Shown here piece after piece: positions 1-12,000 of a stretch of 64,000 nt of DNA. Below the pieces are notes generated by a model, which did no database searches, was not told the origin of the DNA, and worked only from the letters and a program-made list of their open reading frames with translations. The position numbers and the translations under genes were made by a program. The stretch's first letter is position 1, and each line of letters opens with the position of its first letter. The DNA is from Tubiluchus corallicola. Its lineage: Eukaryota > Priapulida > Priapulimorpha > Priapulimorphida > Tubiluchidae. The stretch is taken from the NCBI GenBank assembly GCA_030141605.1, contig JAQGDQ010000050.1:135971-199970 (forward strand), read 5' to 3'.

Positions 1-2083
1 CGTGGTACGTTTATTAGTGATAATTCAATTTTGGCGTCTTCGGAGGACTACTGCGCGCCGTAAAAACAAAAAACGCCAACGTGAACTGTTTACTCTATCG
101 CTTAGGCTGTATTAAAGAAGCTAAATCATCTTGGCTCTGTTAAAATGCTTTGTCAACCTGTAAAGTCTTAGTGTACTCCTGTAATGACCTCAATCGTTCG
201 TCGTCGTCAAGGAAACATATTTAATAAATCAGCCATCCTTGAAAAACTAAAAAAAATGAAAATGAAATTTAATATCACGCAAATTTTGAAACTATTTTCT
301 CCGCAAGTAAAATAATCGTAACGAAAATGTTTTTCTAACTGAAATCTTATTTTAATCTCAAATTTAAATAATCGTTTTGAAAATCTGCCCCGTTCTACAT
401 TTTGTTAATTTCCTCTTTTTACATATGCTACAACACAGGAATTGAAGGTACTTAAGTCAAACAATGAAAAAATATAGGAAACAGATAGCTCACATATTTT
501 TCCTCTGTTGTTATCATTGAATTACCTTCATCTAGTGTATCATCATACCGCACGTTTCTTAGATTTGTGATCGTTTTTCAGGCCTTTTCACTGAATTTCT
601 CGTCAGATCAAGTTATTTACTTCGTCTTCCTTCCTCCTCTAGGAAAAAATGAAAACAAGACTCTGCCAGGACTAGCAAAATGCTTGAAATCCGTCGTTTT
701 CATACGAAGGCAGCAGTTAAGGTAGTAACGCTGGTTCCTAGTTTAATTGTATTGGCACGTGAAGGGTATTATAGCGGTGAACGTAAACGATGTGTACAAA
801 CGAACATTAGCGGGATTAATTTGAAGTAAGTTCAGGTTAGCATAACATCTTAAACCAACAGCTCACAATTTGACAAAAACGGACAATATAATTATTTACA
901 CAAGTAAGTAATAAGCTTCTGCATACAAGTATCGTCGCTTAAGGTTCAGTTAATCTTTTTGAGAGTGTATCTATTTTATTTCAAACCCTCGCTGAGTGCA
1001 GTCGGCATTCGGTGTACATGTATACTATGTCATCTATAAATAATCTTTCCTCTTTCTGTTTTGGAAGCTGCGTTTGCGCTTGTCAAGTGGCTAATGTTAC
1101 TTTAGGCTAATAATGATTAATATAGCCATGGGGCAATGACTGTCACACAGAATGACACAAATCTGTACACTTCGCCCTCTCTCCACTCTCCAGCGGGACG
1201 CCCCGATCCTCTAAATTTGTTCATCGAGGCTACTCTGACTAGTCTTGCATCTGTATCGACCTATTATTAAAGTCAGGTGGCTTCACTTGAGTGAGGCTCT
1301 CCTTGAACCCACCATCTTCTTGTAACTTCAACCCAAATTGTAATTCCAAATAATAACACTTTTCGTCTCAACTTCTCTGTATGAATCACTAAACAATAAC
1401 ATCTATCCAATATCTCTACTTAACTATAATTTTTATTATAAGGCGGAGAGAAGACGGCGTGAGTAAAAAGTAGTTTTAGTATTGAGTGGCTAGTCCTATC
1501 CTGTTGCAAAGGAGTATTCTCAAAAAATCATATCATGCAGTGCCCTGGTCGGCTTTCTAGAGGCAGGGACTTATCACATACGAAATCGCTACTTTTGCAG
1601 TAGCTCCTGGTTTATCCTGGTCGACTGATGACTACCTCGGGATTATGTTGGTTTATCTAATTTATGGGAAAATATTAGAATCGGCACTTAGAGCCATTAT
1701 AACCTATAGACTATATGCTCTATGACGATTAATGTAATGAAATTATTCTTTACAAATTTGCCATCTGCATCATAATTACATGGCTGCTGACAAAATTTTA
1801 TTGTATTATCAATACATCGGTGGGTACAAAGCCGATCTATCGCGTAAATCTAAACATCCGATTAGCAACAGCAATATTAGAACATTTTTGTAAAAGCCCC
1901 ATGAATATGGAATAGAATAAAATGTGAATAATCTTCAAGATTAAAATACTAATGGCATTATCTAGATTAAATATCCAGTACATTTGTTTTAAAACGCATA
2001 CCTGATACCCCTGCATAAAGTCATTGAGTCAACACGAATCTTCACAAGCATGACGATATAATATTCCTTTAACATCCCACCCC
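1..2083. other. intergenic, no gene seen
   Basis: AT-rich sequence with only very short open frames. No conserved protein, RNA gene or repeat structure was recognised on either strand. It lies beyond the 3' end of the minus-strand DOK-like gene. Confidence 0.5.
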
Positions 2084-2151
2084 CGCACACACACACACGC
2101 ACAAGCACACGCACAAGCACACGCACATACACACACACACACACACGCACA
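2084..2151. repeat. CA-rich microsatellite
   Basis: An interrupted (CA)n tract with CACGCACAAG variants, about 68 bp. The short open frame across it, rich in Val, Cys and Arg on the minus strand, is a product of the repeat and not a gene. Confidence 0.9.
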
Positions 2152-2823
2152 GTAAGAACGATGTAGTTGTCAAATATAGTTGTCAAAAGTTATAGAAATC
2201 ATGTACTTGTTTGCAATAGCTCAAATTAAACTAAGGTCTGCAGTTTTAAGATCGCTCACTAAGTTGTTTGCTGCTTTACTGGCTGCAGCAGAAGAATGGA
2301 AAACAGCAATTTTGACAAACCGAGTGCTTCCAAGATACACTTATCTGTAAAACATTAAATATTTATTTTAAAAAATTATAACAATAAACGTCCAAGACTA
2401 GACCGATCATCAGGCCATCAAATTTACCAAAATTAGCAGAAACTTAAACAACTCAATAAAAACATCATTTATAAAACAATAATAAAAATTATTTCTTTCT
2501 AGGCTCCATAACTAATTAATCTGTCTAACCGCATTAAGAGATAATAGAATTATACAGTCTCGTTTAAAATATCAAGTGGATATGTAGCAGCTTGAAACGT
2601 TCTGACAAAAATTAGTTTTAAGCATGCACATAAACCAAATTTAAAGCTCAATTAAAGAAACAAAACCACGTATTGCATGCCTTACGTCATTATACCATGC
2701 ATTAAAATAAATTTTCTCACACATAATTTCGACGTTATAACCTAAATGAAATTTGGGCTTCCAGAAATGTTTTTAATTTATAGCGAATTCACAGCAACTC
2801 AAGAAGGGTACATAACAAAAAAG

Positions 2824-2829
2824 TTTATT
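2824..2829 (-). terminator. candidate poly(A) signal of the DOK-like gene
   Basis: TTTATT on the plus strand reads AATAAA on the minus strand, about 210 bp downstream of the DOK-like stop codon. It is the first canonical hexamer I noticed in that direction. The cleavage site was not determined. Confidence 0.45.
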
Positions 2830-3037
2830 CTGACCATGGGAGCATAGTCTATTAATGGACAAGCGAAAAATTTCTGCATTTCTTGCAACTATAATTGCAC
2901 CTCCTATAAGTCACGATTGAATTACCAATCTGAGCTGTATGATGACCATCTTGGCCTATAAAGGCTTTACAATGCACCTATTTCAATAAAGCGTTTAATT
3001 ACATTACTGGATAATTAGAGGTTGCTGTTATATAAAG

Positions 3038-6000
3038 TCATGGAGATAGTGAATCATAAATGTTATCTGAAGGTAAGCGGCCACGTTCCCTGTCTTTGAT
3101 ATTTAGTTCATCGTACACATCAAATGCCGCAGATGTTCTGTACATTTCTGGTGTCTCTGCTTCAGCGGTACGTGGTCTGTTTTCGTAGCCATGATGACGA
3201 TGGCCATGATCGTGCGAAGCGACTGCGTTCTCAGAATTTCTTTCTTTGCCTGCATAACTATACACTAATGGATTAGCGTTCGTCTGAACTGTACCTGAAA
3301 CGAAAAAACCGACATTTGTAATTATACCATTAAATTGAACTCTACATGACTAATATGTTATAACACCTACTCCCTCCTCCTTAAGAACAGCTATTTTGAC
3401 AGAAAAAACATCTGCATACCTTAATGAAATGTAGTCATTTTTACAGTATGCTTTAGCAGTTGTGCAAAATTACTTCTACTGCTTGTCAAACAGCAACTTA
3501 TATTAGCTTACAGTGATCTGCAAAATAATGATAACACAAACGAAGGTCTGCCTTACATCCTGATTGAGTCACAATTATGTGATATTTGAAGTGACCAGAG
3601 ACTTGCGACCTGACACAACAAAGTTCCGGGATCAAATCCTGGTTGGCTATTTTATTTAAATATTTCATTTCGGTACCTTTTAGCACTTCAGTACGCAAAT
3701 ATTACTGAAATTGCTCTACGTTCAAGCAATTTTTGTTGCATCAAACAAAACTATTAGTGGCTTAATTTCATTTATCTCAATAAAAAGCAACTGTGATTGT
3801 ATGGGTGCCATTGGAATTTAGAAATTCACTGATTAATGCGAAGTCATACTTTGAAGGGGTCGCCCAAATAAGCCTTTCTACAGTTTCGTTGCGCGCACGC
3901 GCAGCTGCTGTAGTTCAAAAGTTAAGTGTACCACAGCAATGCCTCTTAACTACAACCGTCATGTGACGTGTGAGCAACGCAAAGCCATCTGCCGCATTAG
4001 TTCAGTAACTTCAGTTGTTTTACACGGACTTTACTTAATTATGCATTAGTCTGTGCATAGAGTGATTTACTAGCAGGCTCTTGCTTGGGAATAAGAAAAA
4101 ATGAGCTAGGAAATAAATGCGTTGTATGGTTCACTGAACCTTTGACCTTTTCACGATCATTATCAATCGCTAGAACTGTGAAAAGGCTTATTATAGCAAA
4201 CGCGTTTGGAAAAACCAATAATTTTTTTGCATGCGTAATCTAGTTATTAAAAGTTGGCACCCTACCATGTCCAGGGACTGCATACATTTCCAAATCTTCT
4301 TCAGCAGCAGTAGGTACAGCTGGCGCAAGTCGAGGAAGTGCTGGCAAAACTCGATTGTGACAAAACTCACTCACAGGTGGCGTACGAGGTGACATAGGCG
4401 GTGATGATGCTGCAGTTACTGGTTTGGCTGTCACTAATGGTCGACTTGATGAACCTACTGGCTTTGGAAACACAGGAGGAGGAAGTTGCTTTGAAAGTCC
4501 TCCAGAACTGGTAAACCTGTGGGTAGGATCTTGGACTCTTTTGATTGGCAAATCTCGTGAAAATGGGCGTGAATTTTGGGCATGCGGAGAACTTAGTGAA
4601 GAGATGCTATTTGCAGGAACATGCAAAGAGGTTATTCGATGCGTTTTGTTTGCATGAGCATGTGGAGACGTTAATGGTGATGTGTTGACTGTAGGAGGGT
4701 ATGGAGACGTTAGTGGCGATGTGTTGACTGTAGGAGGGTATGGAGACGTTAGTGGCGATGTGTTGACTGTAGGAGGGTATGGAGACGTTAGTGGCGATGT
4801 GTTGACTGTAGGAGGGCATGGAGACGCTAGTGGCGAAGTTTTGAGTGCAGAGGGCTTCTTATTGACAACAGAATAAACTGCTGAAGCGTCCCGCGGTTGC
4901 CTGCATAGAACAATAACTTTAGTATGTGAGTTTATTTACTAAGTGACTTTATTTATCACCATTTTCATAAATTAATAACAAGATAACTAACTAAACATTT
5001 TATAATTTTATACAACATTCAATAACGTTAGAAATTCAAAAATAATCACTCAATTTGTTGGTGAAAGGGTGGCGAAAGAACTATGAGTAATCAGCTACTC
5101 TCCCAGAAATATTGCTAATAATGCTTACTTAATTAATGCGCATGTATCATGTAATATATTACCAGATTATCAGATTTTGTATTTAAGGCGATTGTTAATT
5201 AAATTATGACGCAAAAGTTTTAGCATCTAGTGGACAAAAAGGGCATGCAGTATTGTTCAATCATGGGAAAGAAAATGAGAGACAGATATGACAATCTTTG
5301 AATATTAAGTTAAACTTTGATTAGTTTTTGCATTTAGAATTACTATTATTGGGACCTAGAAAAATTTTGGTCTGTAGTTAACAAACAATAGCAATAACGA
5401 TAATAAAAAGGAAAACAAAAAATATGCGTAATAGTTTAATGTAATGAAGTATTTTGTTAAATCACGATTAACTACACCTCTTAGATATTATAAAAATTTC
5501 TGTGTTTCTGCCTTTTTGAACTTCAAACCCAGATTGTGCTTCTTCTAGTTTTGCCCACTTATACCTTAAGAAAGAGTTAAACATTATTGTAAATAATGAA
5601 AATAGTCTCAGCTTATGCAGTTATCTTAATATTAACTGATGTTTACGTGAGTAGGATAATACCGAGGTAACTTTAATAATGATCGTATCCACTGCGTTGT
5701 AATACATGTACATGCAAAAGTCACAAAAATGTCCAAAACTGGATTAGTGTCTGCAAGGCTAAGAAAACGCATGTAAAATTTACAACATTGAATTTGCAAA
5801 GTGGTCAGGGCGCACGACTTTTTACCGACGAACACGACATTATACTGTTGATGAACAAGAATGAAATCTATTAATATGATCAAAAGGAGCGTGCATTATC
5901 GATCATTGGTGAATGGGTCTAAGAGCTTTTGTTATACATTCAGTTTCAATTTTGTGCAAAATGTTTGCAAGATTTTGCTATGATGCTTTGCTGTTTGTGT

Positions 6001-9000
6001 TGTAATCGCCGTCATCACCATCATCATCGTCATTATCATCATGATCACCATGTGATGTGGTGGGTTTGGTGTGGTGAATGTGGTACTGTGTGATAGGTGT
6101 GGCATGGTGCGGATGATCTGGTATGGGTAGTGTGGTGGGTGTGGTGTGGTGCAGGTGGTTGTGTTGTAGATGATGTTGTTGATGTTGATGATGATGCAGC
6201 GCTGTGGGTGGTGTGGAGGATGTGGTGTGGTTTGTCATTGCGGGTTTACGTGCAAAATTATTCGTGGGACTTTTGTTAGTGAAGAATTAATATCGATAAG
6301 TCACACTAGATACTTCTTTTGCACTCTTGTCTTCACATATTTACGACGGTTGTTGTAAGCAAAATTATATGCGTACGTGCTTGCGCACGCACGTGTGTGC
6401 ATGTGCGTGTCTGTGAATGTAGTTCGATTTGAAGTGAAATAAAATCAATAAAATTAACATTACAGCGAGGTGTTACCTATCATCAGCGAAGCGTTGCACC
6501 CCAGCAGGAATGTCGTCTGCAATATCCATTCTTGCTGCTTCGTTCGGGTACCAATTGTTATGAAAACTAGCGCCACAATTTTCCAGCATTTTCATAGCTC
6601 CAATTTTTAATTGAATCATCTGAAATGCGTAATCGAATTATTAAACTCTTAATACACCCCGTCCACGCACATTGTAGGTCATTGCAATGAGCTAAGTCCA
6701 TATGGGAATGTTAAATGATATGCCTGTAAGAAACGGAAGGCTACATTCTGAGTCAAATAATATTAGAAAATAAAAGAATAAAGTGCGTTACTTTCATGAT
6801 GACATCGGCATCCCCGGGTCTTGTTGAAAATCGGAAGAGACCTGGACCAGAGCTGCACTTTCGGCCAGCCTCCAACGAAAATGTATGATCAGTAGCACCG
6901 TATTTTCGTATGAACCTGACAAGCATAAGTCTTTCATAATTGACATTAATAAATAAGATATAAGACGGTTAAGGCATGTGATTGAAGGTGAAATTAAAAT
7001 TAAATGAGATGTATTAATAAAAAGTAAAATTAAAATCAGATTACCTTAAGCGTGAGTTCAAATAACATTTAATTAATGTAATTAGTAATTTATTTAAAGA
7101 CCACATATTTTAGTAGTTAACCTTTTCTTTGTTCTTTTTCCAATTAGCGGATGATTAAATAATTGCTTCTACATGAATTGTATTGTTACGTGACAAAACT
7201 CGTACAAAAACTTTACAATAAAAAATATAGCACCTGAACGGCCATATCAGAGTTGGCTCACAGCGTCCTATTTTTGATATACCTATCTCCTCCGGTGATA
7301 ACCTCAGCTCATATTGCCCAAGTAAATGACAGGCTTGAGAGGCGTCTGTTGCGCTCACTGTCACCTTGAACACATCTGTAATTAGGTCAGAAGCAATTTT
7401 GTAGTAGTCATTGGTTAGTTATCCTGAAATGCACTTCCAGTCAGGCAGCAGTAAGAGCAACAACACAATCACAACACAACAACGTCAACAACAACAACAA
7501 CAACAACATCAGCAGTAAACCGTGAGAAGTTTTGCGGAGGGGAATAGATAAAATCAGTTTATATTGTTTTCAATGCACCCGTTTATGCAGCCTGCATATG
7601 CGTTATTCTTTTTCTGCAGCTATTCCTATTGCTTTTTTCCACCGTCTATTCCGCAGTTGAAAAGGCATCCGCATACGCATCCGGATGTTACGTAAACGCC
7701 ACTTCATTCTATTAGGCATTTTTAAAGCACGTATTTTTATTGTTGTTTTTTGATTTGACGTTTTAATTTACCTATTGTCCTAATCATATTAATTCAGAAA
7801 AATTAATTAATTTTCTACTCATTGAAAAATAAAAAAAAGGAAAATTTAGCTATTTTGCAATATACATTGTTTTGCCATATAACTATATGTTACAGTTTAA
7901 GCATTGCGAAATTTGAGGAATTTATGGGAGTGTGGGTTTGTCTTGAAAATGTACGAGTTCTAATATATTGTGTTTGCAGAATTCGTTCATTTGTGATGTT
8001 TAAGCGCTTTGTGGCAAAAATTCAGTATTTTCCACAGGAGTAATATAGTTCTACTGCAAAGAATAATATATTGATTCTACCTGTAATTTTATCTCGTACA
8101 AAACAACTGTTTTCGCTGCTTCCTTGCTTTACCAGACGGCTTCTCCTGTAACAGCTATGATCGCCATGTACCTAAAACGTTTGATACACACTATTAAAAT
8201 ATCTGGATAATTACAGAGTTTTACTTGCCGTTAGCTTGCGCAACATTAAACGCATTTTGCAGTGATTACTTCTTATCATTTTTACGTTGTGGAGTGCATA
8301 AAGCTTTGGTGCAGCTATCCCAGAGCTCATTCAAAACTGCTGCAGAAAAAAGATACGACCAAACAAGGATCTGATTTTAGGTTATAATATATCGAAACAG
8401 CAGCCTGTCTGCAATAAACAGTTTTGTTTTCTTTAAAGAAGTAAGACTGCTTCTGGGTGGTTTAATTAAGTCATAATTTGAATTAACGAGTGATGATATT
8501 TTAGCCATATTTAAAAAAATTCGCTTTTTGTATTACATTATCAAGGAAGTAGCCAAGCAGTACGGGGCATAGCTGTGCCCCACGTTTAAATTCACTGGTG
8601 AAAACTCCCTAAAACTGCATGAAGTACTAACGCGTATTTTAGTTCCCGGTGAGTTTTTTCTTCTTGTCTTTTCCACACTACAGCAATGAAAGACGTGCGC
8701 GTTGTATATGATATTAGAAACGTGCTGCAAGTAGTTGTCAAACTGTGCACCTGAAGCATCTCATTACAGTAGGTAGGCTTAATTACCTCTCTGTAAGGGA
8801 TTCCCGCAGATTTTATATTAAAGGCGCGTGTTTAATTGTAATAGTTTGTGGGATTGGTTAATAGTATCGATTTGCATTTTACTCATTAATGTTTTGAAGC
8901 TATTTTGTAAAAACAGGTTTAATTTCCGATCTTCATTTTAAAAATTTTTACAATTTGAAACTATTATTGATTTTTTATACTTGTCCATTAAACGGTGTAA

Positions 9001-12000
9001 TGCTGCTAAGACATTTAGTTAACCTCGTTATACCTTAATAATAACTTATAAAAGCATTTCATATCGTACCTCGTTCATTATTAACTCGTACCATGATTCG
9101 AGATCAGTCTGACTATTCTCTGCTGAGGCCAGTAATATCACTACATCATTTCCTTGTTGTCTCAAACGCAGCAAATTCTTGTGCCCGTATTTGTTTTGTA
9201 GCTGCAACAACATGAACAGCGTTAAACTTTTACATGCTTCAAGTTAATTTCAGCAGAGTCAATGAACGAAGAGAGCAAATGGAGCACTGAGTTTGTCTGT
9301 CTAGTTGTTCAAGAAATGTGCGTATCTTCACGGATGAGTAAACGCATTAACCCATGCAGGTGCCAGGATTTTGTAGTTGCTAAATGAATAATAAGCGGTG
9401 GTAATTCGCAGTTTAGTAACTGTTTCAGCAGGGAGATGCGATTAAAGAAGGAAAAACCGACGCGTACAATGATAATTTTGTCATGATTTCTGAGTTACAG
9501 GAAACAATTGTAGCACAGGCACAGGATTATTACACAGTCATGTTAGATGATAGAAGAGAATTCAACCACAATAACTTGAAAACTCAAGTTGCGAAACTAA
9601 CACGATTTAAAAGTAGTATGTGTGCGACAGTTAGTTTTTTAGACTTCTATCGGGTTTAGTTGTTTAAAAACACGAACTCTCTGGATATTTTCAAAGCATC
9701 ATTTGTCTTCAAATGCCACAGCTTTTATTTATCAACAGCATTGTAGTCGGCAGCCAGTGGCGTGAACCTTGCGTTTTTCGTATAAGTTTTTTCTCTGTGG
9801 TATTCTCATGTTCCGATGTTCCTCTTTAAAAATATTTAGGGTGACCCTGTGCCACCCAGGAGCAATTTGAGATATTGGACCAAAAGTGTTACATTAGAGA
9901 GAAGTACGTACTATAACAAACCAGAACTGCCATGATCATGCATTTGAAAACACTAACTAAACTAAATTTAATATTTTTAACTTAAAGGACATTAAAACAA
10001 ATAAAACGAATGAGTTTTGATGTACTGCATACAAAACTGTGCTGGAGAATCACACCAAAATAATCTAATTAGGACATTTTGGGTCGTTTTCTTTTTCAAT
10101 GGTTCATATGTTAGTCCTTTCTTAAGATTTCGTCACTTATTCAAATTACTAGGTTATAGTTTCTTTATCCAGATTATATCATTACTCCCACAACTAAGTT
10201 ACTGCTTTCATACAATCCAATTCCTCGTTTTAACTTTGTCAAATTTATAAATTCTATTTGTTCGTTATTACTGAGAGCCTTCATATGCATGCATGGAATA
10301 TGACGCAAACTAATTATTGCGCACTGCTTATTATTATGCACAACAATTGCATAGTATTGTAATGACTTAAAAGATTTGCATGCCTCTGCTCCTGAATAAG
10401 AGTTGTGATCATCTTTAGAATTGCATCTAGTTATGATTTTACCACAGTTACTGGCTATAATAGTTTTCCATAGTATGCCATCTTTCAAAACCATAATTAT
10501 AATCTGTGCAATCAAGAAAAAATGCGGAGTCACCTCAACTGCTTTTTCCATCAAGTATGCTTGAATGTGCGCTCCTTTCATTTTCGCTAAATGCCTTCTT
10601 TGTTGATGGCGAAGTGCACAGCTTTGCATCAGAACCTCTGATAAAATTCCATCTTAGTGGTCCTAGTAACACCTGTTCTACCCATTTTACTGCGCCGCAG
10701 AAATATCCTAGTTTCAGACGTGGTACTATGTACATTTTGAGTAGGCTTATCTATAAGCATGCACTGATGGATTGAGTTCCAGTCGGTTGCTTTAATATTG
10801 CCTAGTTCGGGAATGCCAAAGTACATTCAATGTGGTTCTCTTTCCTATACTGAGTAAGTGCATAGCCTCCTATCATCCCCGGAATGCCGCTTTGATGATT
10901 CTTCACTGTTTCACCACTGTAATTTAGCAATTCCAGGACTAATGGCTTGGGCAAATTAGGATGCAAAAAGTGATAATGCGAAACAGTATAATCAGTCTGT
11001 GTCTTCTGAAAGAATAATGTTCATTACTGGCTAGTTCTACGACCCATTGAACTTTTTCTTCGTGCATTCTTTTCAGCCTGTTCTTTATTTTAATTCAGTT
11101 GTGAAATTTATTTCTTCTGCTAAGACTGCCTAGCCAATCGCCAGTTATTTCCAGCTTACCATTAATGTTGGAATTGGAGACAATTCATAGGACAGAACTT
11201 CACTGATGTTTGTGTTACTGTTGAATTCATGTAACTCTTAAATAAGTTAAATTAATATTACGTATTTTGCTCAATCCCATTTGTGCGGACTTCTTCATCA
11301 ATGCCATGTGCATTTATTGAGATTGTTTCGTAGACCTTTGCGGCCACTTGTTTTCAAAATACGGTTGTACTGCAATATCTATGTTGCTGAATTGACTACA
11401 CTCAATGATAACAGTACAAGCTTCATGTTTACAGTATTAACAATGCCGAGGATGTTGTTGTGGCGCTAGAAGATTTATACAAACTCCCAGTTTTTTGCAT
11501 AACTCTTGCTTGTCTATAATATCTCTGATTATTCTGACTTTGGCTTCTATCTTTTATGTGCCCTGAAGTATAGACTTATTATCTGTCATCGTGCCTCATA
11601 GCTGAAATGTTCTTCTTCTAAGAATCTTCTTCACAACAAACATAATGGCCAGTGTTTATCCCTTTTTCTTTTCTTCTTTTTCAGTCACACAGGCATCATC
11701 ATAATGAAAACAAGTTTTATTAAATAACCTACCCATAATGCTGTGATGCGACTTTATACTTGTTGTCAAACAGAGATCCATAAGGTATGTCATAGGCACG
11801 TAGCTAAGATAAGCAGATTAGCTAAAATTGTATAGTTGTAATTATTGTGGTTCTTCCAAACCAGTGAAAGAATGTCTAAATTTCTAGTTGTTTTTTAAAC
11901 TAAACCAGCTATAATTTTACGAAACAGTACACTTCAACTTGATACAGCAATATACATTAAATTATTACAAAAATGAATAAGTACTGTGTACCCATATAAT

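Noticed and set aside
9755-9790. CAGTGGCGTGAACC as another hAT end
   Set aside because: Only nine bases match the other ends, no GC-rich subterminal block follows, and there is no partner or target duplication.
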